Translations under genes and position numbers: made by a program
Shown here: positions 23,168-34,929 of the stretch, piece by piece
Layout: each line of letters starts with the position of its first letter
How positions within the stretch are numbered: the first letter of the stretch is position 1
The notes under the pieces: generated by a model
The model's input: only the letters and a program-made list of their open reading frames with translations
Database searches by the model: none
What the model was told of the DNA's origin: nothing
NCBI RefSeq assembly: GCF_964355755.1
Contig: NC_092673.1
Location: 16,001,001-16,065,000, forward strand
DNA from: Antedon mediterranea
Lineage: Eukaryota; Echinodermata; Crinoidea; Comatulida; Antedonidae
Direction: 5' to 3'
Length of the DNA stretch: 64,000 nucleotides

Positions 23168-23383
23168 ACTGTATATTCGAGAACCGTCTGTGGGCTGATG
23201 TTTCTTTGGTTGGTCTTTTTGTTGATGCGGCATCTCTATTTTGGGGGTTAAATGCAGTTCTCAATTGGAACGGTAACATTGTTGATAAACTGCTGATCTG
23301 TATAGATGAAAAAAATGACAATGAAACATTAGATTTGCCCATCTGGGTTAAATTTGATTCATCATCATATAGAAATATAAAGT
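23168..23383 (+). pseudogene. Exon-like frame of unknown identity
   Basis: ~72 codons open with balanced composition (ENRLWADVSLVGLFVDAASL ... LPIWVKFD), ending at a good donor (ATAAA|GTATGT at 23384). Not recognised; the LP-WVKFD string resembles strings in large transposase or helicase proteins of DNA transposons, but that is weak. Patches of the sequence just upstream recur inverted in the gene 2 introns near 41810 and 46420. Confidence 0.3.
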
Positions 23384-23869
23384 ATGTAATTAAGTATTTT
23401 TAATATAAATTATACCAATTTAAATAAAAATAAATATATCTATTATTATTATAAAATATGTTAGGCCTACTATACTAAAGAAAGTGTTTTCTTATCTTAT
23501 GTTGATGGATTATAATATTTATTATTATTAATTATAAAACAATAAATGAACACTGTATATATTTGTCTTTCTTGAGTTATGCTCATAAATTGATTTGACT
23601 AAAACTATTGCTTTCTTTTCAGATTATTAGTTTAAAATATTAATTTTATTCATCAAATATTTATTATTATCATTTTATTATTATACTAAAATTAATATGT
23701 TACTGATAATTTTGTCTTAGTTATACTGGGTATAAATGTTTTTTACGTATTATTTTTAAATGTTGTAAAATGTCTGTTGACTTTATTTCTCATTCTTTTA
23801 TAATTGTTTTTAAACCACATCGGGAAAACAGTAGACTAGTTATAATGTTGAAGTTCCCCATTAAACTAA

Positions 23870-24400
23870 GCGCGATCTCTTTGTAGGGAGCCGACGAAGC
23901 AAGCGTGTGGGTTTTGGCCAACAAAATAAAGGTTCACCGAACCATGACCGAAATGATACCAGTCACCCCATTTGAGCACCGGGAGTCGCCGAGCCAGCAA
24001 TCACGTTGGTTTTCAATAAAAATTAAAAAATAAAGGTTCATCAAACTGAACAGCTAAAAATAAATGCGATCTCAATTTGGAGGAGAATTTTATTAGCCAA
24101 GCACGTGGTGTTTCGGAAAACCCTATTAATAATTATCGTACATGGAGTATATACACTGTCGCTGTAGAAATACCGCCGGAGTCGCCGAGTCAGCTAAAAA
24201 ATAAACGCGATCTCAATGTGGAGGAGAGCTCATTAGCCAAGCACGTGATATTTCGGAAAACCCTTAATAATTATCGTACAGACCTGTAGAAATACCAGTC
24301 ACCCCTTTCAGCTTCGGAGTCGCCGAGCCAGCTAAAAATAAACTTATCGCAATGTGGAGCAGAGTTCATTGCCCAAGCACGTGGTAATACTATCCTATTA
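23870..24400 (+). repeat. ~140-bp direct repeats, 3-4 diverged copies
   Basis: Each copy has GAGTCGCCGAG-CAGCTAAAAA, AAATAAACGCGATCTCAAT and AGCCAAGCACGTG. Copies differ by indels, so the frames are not conserved. Confidence 0.75.
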
Positions 24401-24944
24401 CTATTAGGAGAACCTATTGTTATTTGTTGTTTTGATTTGATTTCGTTCATAATAAATTGTTATCCACAGCCTTGCGTTTATATTATATGTAATTGTTTTT
24501 ATCAATTTAAATAAAGTTATTAATTATTATTAAATTTATAAAACCTTAGTATATCTTCCGTAGATTGTAATTGAAACAAGTTAAATATTCCCTACACATC
24601 AAGTGAAATCGCCCAAATATGATAGGCGCGCATACGCGACAACCAAGTTGCTTGGACTCGCTCACTATAGTGGAGGGTATTTTAAATGTATATTATAGTA
24701 AACATTTAATTCATATTTTATATTGTCGAATAAATCAACGTTAAATAAATAAACAAAATTATGTACTAATATTACACATTATTTTGTGTAATATGTTTTT
24801 TATTATAACTGAAATGAACCAAATACAATTCTTTTTTTTCCTACAGTAACAAATAGAATAGTAAAAAACGACGAATTTGTTTTTATTCTGAAAGTGGTTG
24901 TAAACTATGGATTTTTATCCCTATTTCTTGTGACAATAATTAAA

Positions 24945-26530
24945 CTAGACATGAAACTCGTCACTTTGACGAGTTAGTTATCCGCACAACAAACGCCACA
25001 TGCACGTCATACGTTAGAACTTTGCACACAAAATAAGATTAGGGCATTATGACCTGATCTGAAGAATACGATATGTTGTTAGTGTTGAATTCTGTCAATT
25101 TTGTGTCATATAGTATATACTGTACAGTATAATCTGTATACATATCACATACAGTGTAGAATAGGTGAAATTACGGGACCCGCTATTTATTCCAATTTTT
25201 AACATGTTGGCGGTTTCAAAATGAAACGCTAGGGTAGCAATTTCGGAAGGAAATTATCTCAGCAACAACGTATTAACGTGTAGAAGAAATTTGAATACGT
25301 GAAATATTGATGCGCGCTCTTTTAAATGCAATGAATTATGAGGCAAAAGATGAAAATACGACTTTGTTCATTTAACTGGCCTTATGATGACATCACAACA
25401 TCCGATTGGCAAAATTTTTACATGATTTCGTATCTACAATCCAATAGCTTCCAGAAAACGTTTTAATTGTGATTATCACATTTTATTCTTACGAGCTATA
25501 ACAGATTAAAATTTACTGTAAAGATGAAATTAATGCCACACGTAATTTAAAATTTTAGGCATGATGACGTCAAAAAAATTAAAATATTTTTAACTCATGC
25601 GAAAGATAGTTGATTGACCTAGACAATATCAAAATCGGGGTGAAAATGGAAAAGGGATAAGTGGAGATGCGCTCTATTAAATGTTATGACCTATTACGAA
25701 AGACAAAAAAATCTTAAATTTTATATTCGCGTGGCCATACAATGACGTCACAATATCCGGTTAGCCATATTAATACATTATTCGATATCTAAAACTCATC
25801 AACTTCCAGAAAATGTCATCCACAAAAAGTTGACCGTGCAGTTTAGAAATTACGACTGTTTAAAAAAAGACATAATTTTGACGAATTTTTGAACTTTTTC
25901 ATCAAAAACGAGCGCAAATTGTTCAGTTCGACGTGCTCGTATGACATGATTTTAAGTCAAAATGGTTTAAAAGTTGGTAAAACCACTAAAAAAGGCTAGA
26001 AAAACATAAATCAAGCGAAGAAAATATATTTTTAACGCTACATGCGCACCGCGCACGTAAAAATTTGCGGGCGCGTGGGAATTTTTGACATGCTCAAAAT
26101 GTCAAGATCAGCGTAGAAAGTTGATTAGAAATTAATTTTGCGTATTTTGAAATTTTAAATGCGCGTGCGCGCGTAACTTCTTGTAAAACACGCCATTTTT
26201 AGTTAACTAAAAGTTTGTCCTTGATATGACTTAAATTTTCATGAAGGGTAAAAAAAAAATTACGCTTGGTTTTTAAGCTATGATCAATCATTAAAAATCA
26301 TAAAATCGCGCGCAAGTCACGTTGCGCAACTCTGACGTCATTCAAAATAGGAGATGCACAACTTCACGTAAATGCCAACATGTTCTCAAAGTTATAAAAT
26401 GTTACGTTTACACATTTTAGAGAAACGTGACTCACAAAAAAATGGGAAAGAAAGAAGAATAATACAGAAAAAGAAAAATATTGATCCAATACAATCACAA
26501 GGAGTTATCCGCTACTAAGCGGATAACTAA
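24945..26530 (-). mobile_element. Helitron-like unit 1
   Basis: Most complete unit: CTAG hairpin 24955-24975, terminal hairpin 26504-26527. TGACGTCA or near copies at ~25565, 25743 and 26334. An internal ~354-bp duplication: the block around 25314 (GCGCTCTTTTAAATG...TGATGACATCAC) recurs at 25668 (GCGCTCTATTAAATG...ATGACGTCAC). Confidence 0.65.
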
Positions 26531-28170
26531 CTAGACATGAAACTCGTCACTTTGACGAGTTAGTTATCCGCACGACAAACGCCACGTGCACGTCATACAT
26601 TGGACACAGAAAAAGATTATGGCATATTGACATGAACTGAAGAGTATAATATGTTGTTAGTGCTAAATGCTGTATATTTTGTGTCATATACTATTTACAG
26701 TATACATAGTATAATCTGTATACATATTAATACAGTGTAGGATAGGCGAAATTACGGGTCCCGTCATTTATTCCAATTTTTAACATGGTGACGGTATGAA
26801 AATGAAACACTGATATAGGAATTTCGGAAGGAAATTATCTCAGCAACAACATATTAACGTGTAGAAGAAATTTTAATACGTAAAATATTAATGCGCGCTC
26901 TTTTAAATGTAATGAACTATGACGCAAAATATGAAAATACGACTTTTTTTATTTAACTGGCCATATGATGACGTCACAACATCCGATTTGCCAAATTTTT
27001 ACATGATTTTGTATCTACAATCCAATAGCTTCCAGAAAACGTTTTAATCGTGATTATCACATTTTATTCTTACGAGCTATAACAGATTAAAATGTTCTGT
27101 AAAGATGAAATTAATGCCACATGTAATTTAAATTTTTAGGCATGATGACGTCATAATCATTAAAATATTTTTAACTCATGCGAAAGATAGTTGATTGGCC
27201 TAGACAATATCAAAATCGGGGTGAAAATGGAAAATGGATAAGTGGAGATGCGCTCTATTAAATGTGATGAGCTATGACGAAAGATACAAAAATCCTCAAT
27301 TTTATATTCGCGTGGCCATACGATGACGTTAAAATGTCCGGTTAGCCATATTAATACATGATCCGATATTTACAACTCATCAACTTCCGGAATATGTCAT
27401 CCACAAAAAGTTGACCGTGTAGTTTAGAAATTACGACTGTTTAAAAAAAGGCATAATTTTGACAAATTTTTGTACTTTTTCATCAAAAACGAGCGCAAAT
27501 TGTCCAATTCGACGTGCTCGTATGACGTAACTTTAAGTCGAAAGTGTTTAAAAGTTGGTAAAATTACTATAAAAGACTGGAAAAACATAAATCACTCGAA
27601 AAAAACATGTTTTTAATGCTACGTGCGCACCGCACACGTAAAAATGTGCGCACGCGTGGGAATTTTTTCATGCTTAAAATGACATGAAACGCGTAGAAAG
27701 TTGATTAGAAATTAATTTTGCGCATTTTGAAATTTTAAATGCGCGTGCACGCGTAACTTTTTGTAAAACATGCCATTTTTAGTGCACTAACAATTTGCCC
27801 TTGATATGACTTAAATTTTCATAAAGGGTAAAAAAAAAATTACTCTTGGTTTTTAAGCTATGATCAATCATTAAAAATCATAAAATCGCGCGCAAGTCAC
27901 GTTGCGCAACTCTGACGTCATTCAAAATAGGAGATGCACAACTTCACGTAAATGCCCACATGTTGTCAAAGTTATAAAATGTTATGTTTACACATTTTAG
28001 AGAAACGTGACTCACAAAAAAATGGGAAAGAAATAAGAAGAATACAGAAAAAAAAAAAAAAATATTGATCCACTACAATCACAAGAAGTTATCCGCTACT
28101 AAGCGGATAACTAAAAAGATGATGAAACAGGACAGTTACAAGGAGTTATCCGCTGAATGCGGATAACTAA
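26531..28170 (-). mobile_element. Helitron-like unit 2
   Basis: CTAG hairpin 26541-26561; terminal hairpin 28088-28111, then a 57-bp spacer and a second terminal hairpin with a different loop (28145-28167), as if a fragment of another unit were captured. Confidence 0.65.
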
Positions 28171-29709
28171 CTAGACATGAAACTCGTCACTTTGACGAGT
28201 TAGTTATCCGCACGACAAACGCCACGTGCACGTCATGCGTTAGAATTTTGCACACAGAAAAAGATTATGGCATTATGACCTGATCTGAAGAATATAATAT
28301 GTTGTTAGTGCTGAATTCTATCAATTTTGTGTCATTTAGTACAGTATAAACAGTATAATCTGTATACATATTACATACAGTGTAGAATAGGTGAAATTAC
28401 GGGACCCGCCATTTATTCCATTTTTTAACATGGCGACGGTATCAAAATGAAACACTAAAATAACAATTTCGGAAGGATATTATCTCAGCAACAACATATT
28501 AGCGAGTAGAAGAAATTTGAATACGTAAAATATAGATGCGCGCCCTTTTAAATGTGATGAAATATTACGCAAAATATGAAAATACGCCTTTTTTTTATTC
28601 AACTGGCCATATGATGACGTCACAACATCCCATTGGCAAAATGTTTACATGAATTCGTATCTACAATCCCTTAGCTTCCAGAAAACGTTTTAATCATGAT
28701 TATCACTTTTTATTCTGATGAGCTATAACAGATTGAAATTTACTGTAAAGATGAAAATAAGTCACCCACGTTATTTACAATTTTCGACATGATGACGTCA
28801 TAAAAATTAAAATATTTTTAACTCATGCGAAAGATAGTTCGTTCACCTAGACAATATCAAAATCGGGGTGAAAATAAAAAACGGATAAGTGGAGATGCGC
28901 TCTATTAAATGTGATGCGCTATGACGAAAGATATAAAAATCCTATATTTTATATTCGCGTGGCCATACGATGACCTTATAATGTCCGATTAGCCATATTA
29001 ATGCATGATTCCATATCTACAACTCATCAACTTCCAGAATATATAATTTAAAAAAAGTTCACCTCGTAGTTTAGAATCTATGAATGTTTAAAAAAAGGCA
29101 TAATTTTGACGAATTTTGACAAATTTTTGAACTTTTTCATCAAAAACGCACGTAAATTATCCAATTGGATGTGCCCGTATGACGTAATTTTAGGTCAAAA
29201 TTGTTCAAAAGTTGGTAAAATTACTAGAAAAGGCTGGAAAAACATGAATCACGCGAGAAAAATTTATTTTCAACGCTACGTGCGCACCGTGCGAGTAAAA
29301 ATATGCGCGCGCGTGGGATTTTTTGACTTGCTCAAAATGACATGAAACGCGTAGAAAGTTGATTAGAAATTGATTTTTCGCATTTTGAAATTTTAAACGC
29401 CCGTGCGCGCGTAACTTCGTGTGAAACATGCCATTTTTTTTCCACAGTCAGTTAGTGCGAGATATAAATTAAACTTTTGTTAAGTTTCAATTTAAATTGC
29501 TATATGGTTTTCGATCTATGTTAAATACGCGAAATTCGTTAAAACGCGCGTAAATCACGTTGCGCAATTCTGACGTCATTCACAATAGGAGGTGCATAAT
29601 TTCACGTGAATGCCCACATGTTGACAAAGTTATAAAATGTTTTGTTTACAAGTTTTTGAGATACGCGAGACACAAAATTGACAGAAAGAAAGAATAATAC
29701 AGAAAAAGA
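28171..29709 (-). mobile_element. Helitron-like unit 3 (lacks its terminal hairpin)
   Basis: CTAG hairpin 28181-28201. The unit ends ...CAGAAAAAGA directly against CTAG of unit 4, so its own GTTATCCGC hairpin is missing. This head-to-tail fusion argues for copying through a tandem intermediate. Confidence 0.6.
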
Positions 29710-31297
29710 CTAGATTTGAACTCGTCACTTTGACGAGTTCGGGTTATCCGCGCAAACGCAACATGCACATACTTTAAACTATATGAACCTCGACAATTAT
29801 TATGCCATCCTATGACATGAAATAAACGTGTTTACAGTGCTGAATTGTACCTATTTTGTAGCATAGAGCATAATTACAGTGTTTACAGAATACACTGTAT
29901 GTTATATACAGTGTAGCATAGACGAAATTACGAGACCCATCTTTTAAATCAAATTATTAACAAGATGACGTCATCAAATTGACATATAAAAATAACAATT
30001 TTAGAAGATAATTATCTAAATAATTACATTAAAACAAATTTGAAGAATTTTGGGAACGTAAAAGTGAGATGCGCTCTCGTTTAAACGCAATGAACTTTTA
30101 CGCAAGAGATGAAAATATGACTTTTTGAATTCAACTGGCCATATGATGACGTCACAACATCTTATTGACAAAATATTCACATCAATTCGTATCTACAATC
30201 CAATAGCTTCCAGAAAACGTTTTAATAATGATTATCACTTTTTAATCTGACGAGCTATAACAGATTGAAATTTACTGTAAAGATGAAAATAAGTGACCCA
30301 TGTTATTTACGTTTTTAGACATGATGACGTCATAAAAATTAAAATATTTTTAATTCATGCGAAAGATAGTTGATTGACGTAGACAATATTACAATTGCGG
30401 GGGGAAATGGAATACGTTTAAGCGAGATGCGCTTTGTTGAATGTGATGAGCAATAACGAAAGAGTAAAAAATCCTATATTTTATATTCGGGTGGCCATAC
30501 GATGACGTCACAATATCCGGTTAGCCATATCAATGCCTGATTCAAGAAATAAAACTCATCTACTTCCAGAATATGTAATTTAAAAAAAGTTCACCATGTA
30601 GTTTAGAATTTATGACTGTTTAAAAAAAGGTCTAATTTTGACAAATTTTTTAACTTTTTCATAAAAAACGCGTGCAAATTATCCAATTCTACGTGCTCGT
30701 ATGACGTGATTTTAAGTCGAAATTGTTTGAAAGTTGGTAAAATTACTAGAGAAGGCTGAAAAAACAAAAATCAAGCAAAAAAAAGACGTTTTTGCGCTAC
30801 GTGCGCACGCGCGCGTAAAAATATTGCGCACGCGTGGGAATTTTTGAAATGCACAAAATGACATGAAACGCGTAGAAAGTTGATTAGAAATTAATTTTGC
30901 GCATTTTGAAATTTTGAACGCGCGTGCGCGCGTAACTTTATGTAAAACATGCCATTTTTAATCCATAGAAAGTTTGCCCTTGATATAACTTAAATTTTCA
31001 CCAAGTGTTATTACAAAGTTACTTTTATTTTTTATCCTATGATCAAACATTGAAATTCATAAAATCGCGCGTAAGTCACGTTGCGCAACTCTGACGTCAT
31101 TCAAAATATGGAGGTGCACAACTTCAGGTAAATTTCTATATGATGACCAAGTTATACAATCTTATGTTGACAAGGATGAGAGATATGCATGCAACAAAAT
31201 TCCGGGAAAGAAAGAAGAATAAAGAAGATGAAAAAAAAAAAAAAGATATTTACAATAACAAGGGTTATCCGCAACTTCAAAAGTTGCGGATAACCAA
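29710..31297 (-). mobile_element. Helitron-like unit 4
   Basis: Hairpin 29719-29739 followed by CGGGTTATCCGCGC; terminal hairpin 31263-31295 has a 15-bp stem (GGTTATCCGCAACTT) and a 3-nt loop. Same subfamily as unit 5. Confidence 0.65.
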
Positions 31298-32917
31298 CTA
31301 GATTTGAACTCGTCACTTTGACGAGTTCGGGTTATCCGCGCAAAGGCAACATGCACATACTTTAAACTATATGAACTTCGACAAATATTATGCCATCCTA
31401 TGACATGAATTAAACATGTTTACAGTGCTGAATTGTACCTATTATGTAGCATACAGCATGTTATAGAATACACTGTTATATGTTATATACAGTGTAGTAT
31501 AGACGAAATTACGAGACCATCTTTTAAATCCAATTAATAACACGATGATGTCATCAAATTGACATATAAAGATAACTATTTTAGAAGATAATTATCTAAA
31601 TAATAACATTAATACAAATTTGAAGAATTTTGGGCACGTAAAAGTGACATGCGCTCTCGTTTAAACGCAATGAACTTTTACGCAAAGGATGAAAATACGA
31701 CTTTTTTTATTCAACTGGCCATATGATGACGTCACAACATCTGGTTGGCAAAATATTTACATGAATTCGTATCTACAATTCAATGACTTCCAGAAAACGT
31801 TTAAATCATGATTATCACTTTTTATTCTGACGAGATATAACAGATTAAAATTTACTGTAAAGATGAAAATAAGTGACCCAAGTTGTTTACATTTTTAGAC
31901 ATGATGACGTCATAAAAATTAAAATATTTTAACTCCTGCGAAAGATAGTTGATTGACGTAGACAATATTGAAATCTCGGGGGAAATGGAATACGTATAAG
32001 CGAGATGCACTCTGTTGAATGTGATGAGCAATAACGAAAGAGACAAAAATCTTATATTTTATATTCGAGTGGCCATACGATGACGTCACAATGTCCGGTT
32101 AGCCATATCGATGCATGATTTGATATCAACAACTCATCTACTTCCAGAATCTGAAATTTTCAAAATTTTTACCACGGAGTTTAGAATCTATGACTTTTTA
32201 AAAAAAGGCATAATTTTCACGAATTTTTGAACTTTTTCATCAAAAACGCGCGCAAATTGTTCAATTCTACGTGCTCGTATGACGTGATTTTAAGTCGAAA
32301 TTGATTGAAAATTGGTAAATTTACTATAAAAGGCTGAAAAAACAAAAATCAAGCAAAAATAGATGTTTTTTGCGCTACGTGCGCACGCACGCGTAAAAAA
32401 ATGCGCACCCGTAGGAATTTTTGAAACGCTCAAAATGACATGAAACGCGTAGAAAGTTGATTAGAAGTTGATTTTTCGGTTTTAAAAATTTTAAACGCGC
32501 GTGCGCGCGTAACTTTCTGTGAAACATGCCATTTTTAATCCATAGAAAGTTTGCCCTTGATCTAACTTAAATTTTCACCAAGTGTTATTACAAAGTGACT
32601 TTTATTTTTTATCCTATGATCAATCATTGAAATTCATAAAATCGCGCGTAAGTCACGTTGCGCAACTCTGACGTCATTCAAAATATGGAGGTGCACAACT
32701 TCAGGTAAATGTCTATATGATGACCAAGTTATACAATCTTATGTTGACAAGGATGAGAGATATGCATGCAACAAAATTCCGGGAAAGAAAGAAGAATAAA
32801 GAAGATGAAAAAAAAAAAGATTTTTACAATAACAAGGGTTATCCGCAACTTCAAAAGTTGCGGATAACCAATGATTTCATACAGTTACAAGGAGTTATCC
32901 GCTACTAAGCGGATAAC
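31298..32917 (-). mobile_element. Helitron-like unit 5
   Basis: Hairpin 31307-31327; 15-bp-stem terminal hairpin 32837-32869; then a 24-bp spacer and an extra hairpin of the unit 1-3 type (32894-32917). Confidence 0.65.
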
Positions 32918-34254
32918 TAATAACTTTTTATTTTTCTGTGTCATATACTGTAGAAGCAATAACCAAATAGCAAACACATAATGTAAAATTTAAAGATTTT
33001 ATGGTAACTAATTGCTAATTATTTGCAAAATACTACACCAGTATAAGGTCTAGTACACTACGTAACAAGACACGGCGTATCTTCTACGATGTTACGCTGT
33101 AACCTGCCTAGTGGAAAATGTTTTGCAATTTTGCTCATTAATTTGTTAAATATTAATCAATTATAGACATATCTGTTCATTGGGTATACATTATGAAGCT
33201 GCTATGAGATAAACAACATTCCTACCACATTAAAACAAATATCAACTATATAGTATCAACAAACTACCAACGTAACCGTGTCTCATTGTGTATACGACAC
33301 TCAGTTTTTGACTATGATGTTGACGTTAGAGTACGAAGATAGTTTTGGCGTTTAATTTTCTTGTATTTTTCATTATAACCCACTATTTTCTAAATTCTAA
33401 AAACTAACAAAATAAAAATACACAAAACTTACATGCAATGAAGCGCGTATAAGTTATTTACAACGTAACAGTTGAAACAACGTAACAGAGGGACACGAAA
33501 AGTCTCTACCGCTGTAACTCGAAATTAGCGCGGATCCTTTAGTTCGCCTGCTTCTTGAATCACGTGACCTTCAACTTCAGAAATAGCTCTCGCGGCGTTC
33601 ACCACCGATGGTCTATGAATAACTACGTAACGAATATACGAGACACGAAATGTTCTAAAAAAATAGTTTTTCGTCTGTAACTGACTAAATAAAATCGCCA
33701 TTTTGTAGAACATTGTGTAAGGTAAATTTCAGTGATCTGTTGTAGTGAATGTAATTCGATTTTCGTCATTATAGTGGTACTTCTTGTGTCTGTTCACTAA
33801 TAAAGATCGTACTAACAACGTAACAAAGTGAGACACGAAATGTTACGTTGTGATGCTGGACGTCGCGGACCGTTGTGTGGAAAACAAAAAATCGTGGGAA
33901 ATTGTAAATAGCTTATATTTAACGTTGCTTTGTACTCTATTGTGATGATAAATAAATACAAAATAACTATTGCTGTAGTATATTTTTTAAACTCTGATAT
34001 GTCAGTGTATTTAAATGTCACACATATTTTAATAAAATGAGCTAGACACCACGATATATTTTTTTTTTAAATCGTTTTTTTTTGCAATTTTTTTTTTCCA
34101 ACATGTAATAGTATTAACCCATATTATTGTTCTATCATATGATAAAATCATTTTTTAAATAACTATTACCAATTTAGAGTAAACAGCAAACTAACTATCA
34201 CCAATACTAAAATACCCACTGGCCCCTTAATTTATGGAAACACCCATGACTACC

Positions 34255-34405
34255 GCTGCGAGGATCGTAAATCGTATATATCCTCGAGTACGATGATATT
34301 GACTGAGTAATTTTCGCGTAATTATCGTGTCCCTGTCATTAAACATATAAAACCCAGCAAATTCTCGAGTACGATGATATTGACTGTAATTTTCGTGTGG
34401 CAACA
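34255..34405 (+). repeat. ~105-bp spaced direct repeat
   Basis: CTCGAGTACGATGATATTGA is repeated at 34283 and 34363, each followed by GTAATTTTCG. Confidence 0.7.
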
Positions 34406-34414
34406 CTCGCGTCA

Positions 34415-34495
34415 TCTACTGGGTCTTGAACTCGCGAGGAAATTGTCATTCCATCGCAAGACAACGCCTCATGTACTGCGCCACGGAACTTGCTT
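34415..34495 (-). mobile_element. tRNA-like SINE head or tRNA relic
   Basis: On the minus strand, GTGGCGCAGTACATGAGG (complement of 34467-34484) fits an A box and GAGTTCAAGACC (complement of 34422-34433) a B box at tRNA spacing. No good acceptor stem, so not a functional tRNA. Confidence 0.4.
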
Positions 34496-34857
34496 GGAGA
34501 AATTAATCAACTAAACTATTTAAACTATGCATACATAGCGCCTTCATTTGTTATTAGTCCTCCCTAGACGTGATGAAAGACCGTTTGTGATTGGTCAGGG
34601 GTTTCGTTAGTAGCCGGCAACCGGCGCATTCGACCGTCTACTTTGACATTTTCGCCGGCTACTTTCTGTCTACTTAGGCCTACACGGCCTAGCCTAGGCT
34701 AGCTCCCGGCGCGAGTACTTTTATTAATCAAGAACAATACGTACGTGTTTGTTGTATTTATTACGTTCTCGCGACGACACGATGATGTTGGATTAAAATA
34801 GGATTGTAATTAAATATTTAATCAATTATTTTACCATGTAAAGGGACCTAAAACTCC

Positions 34858-34860
34858 CTG

Positions 34861-34897
<37 letters not shown>

Positions 34898-34925
34898 ATC
34901 AATCATCAATCATCAATCATCAATC
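34858..34925 (+). repeat. (TTTC)n and (ATCATCA)n microsatellites
   Basis: About nine TTTC units followed by four ATCATCA units. Confidence 0.95.
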
Positions 34926-34929
34926 CCCA

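Larger units (their letters stand above)
24945..32917 (-). repeat. Tandem array of five ~1.6 kb Helitron-like units
   Basis: Units start at CTAGA at 24945, 26531, 28171, 29710 and 31298. Each begins CTAG, 5-6 bases, a hairpin (AACTCGTCA-CTT-TGACGAGTT), then GTTATCCGC. Each except the third ends in a hairpin built on GTTATCCGC...GCGGATAAC (26504-26527, 28088-28111, 31263-31295, 32837-32869). Read on the minus strand this is a 3' hairpin 5-6 nt before a terminal CTAG followed by T, the Helitron 3' signature. No Rep/Hel coding is visible, so units are non-autonomous. Units 1-3 and units 4-5 form two subfamilies with different hairpins. Confidence 0.7.
22019..34245. mobile_element. Putative 12.2 kb TIR-bounded element
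   Basis: A ~25-bp inverted repeat (GGGTGTTTCCATAAAT ... AAGGGGCCA) lies at 22019-22043 and 34220-34245, with ATGA directly outside both ends (22015-22018, 34246-34249). Motifs of the form GTAAC..GAGACAC.AAA recur in both flanks (22213, 22588, 22787; 33481, 33626, 33819), as subterminal transposase sites often do. The middle is filled by the Helitron-like array. An exon-like frame at 23168-23383 is the only coding hint. It could also be two MITE ends of one family in inverse orientation. Confidence 0.45.

Noticed and set aside
24945-24985. Hammerhead ribozyme (GAAAC followed by a stem and TTA)
   Set aside because: The CUGANGA core is absent upstream of the GAAAC in all units.
29106-29429. Frames of 74-79 aa in the Helitron-like array
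   Set aside because: Not conserved between units and without domain features; CG-rich spots remove stops by chance.
34415-34495. Functional tRNA gene
   Set aside because: A and B box similarity only; no acceptor stem or anticodon loop.
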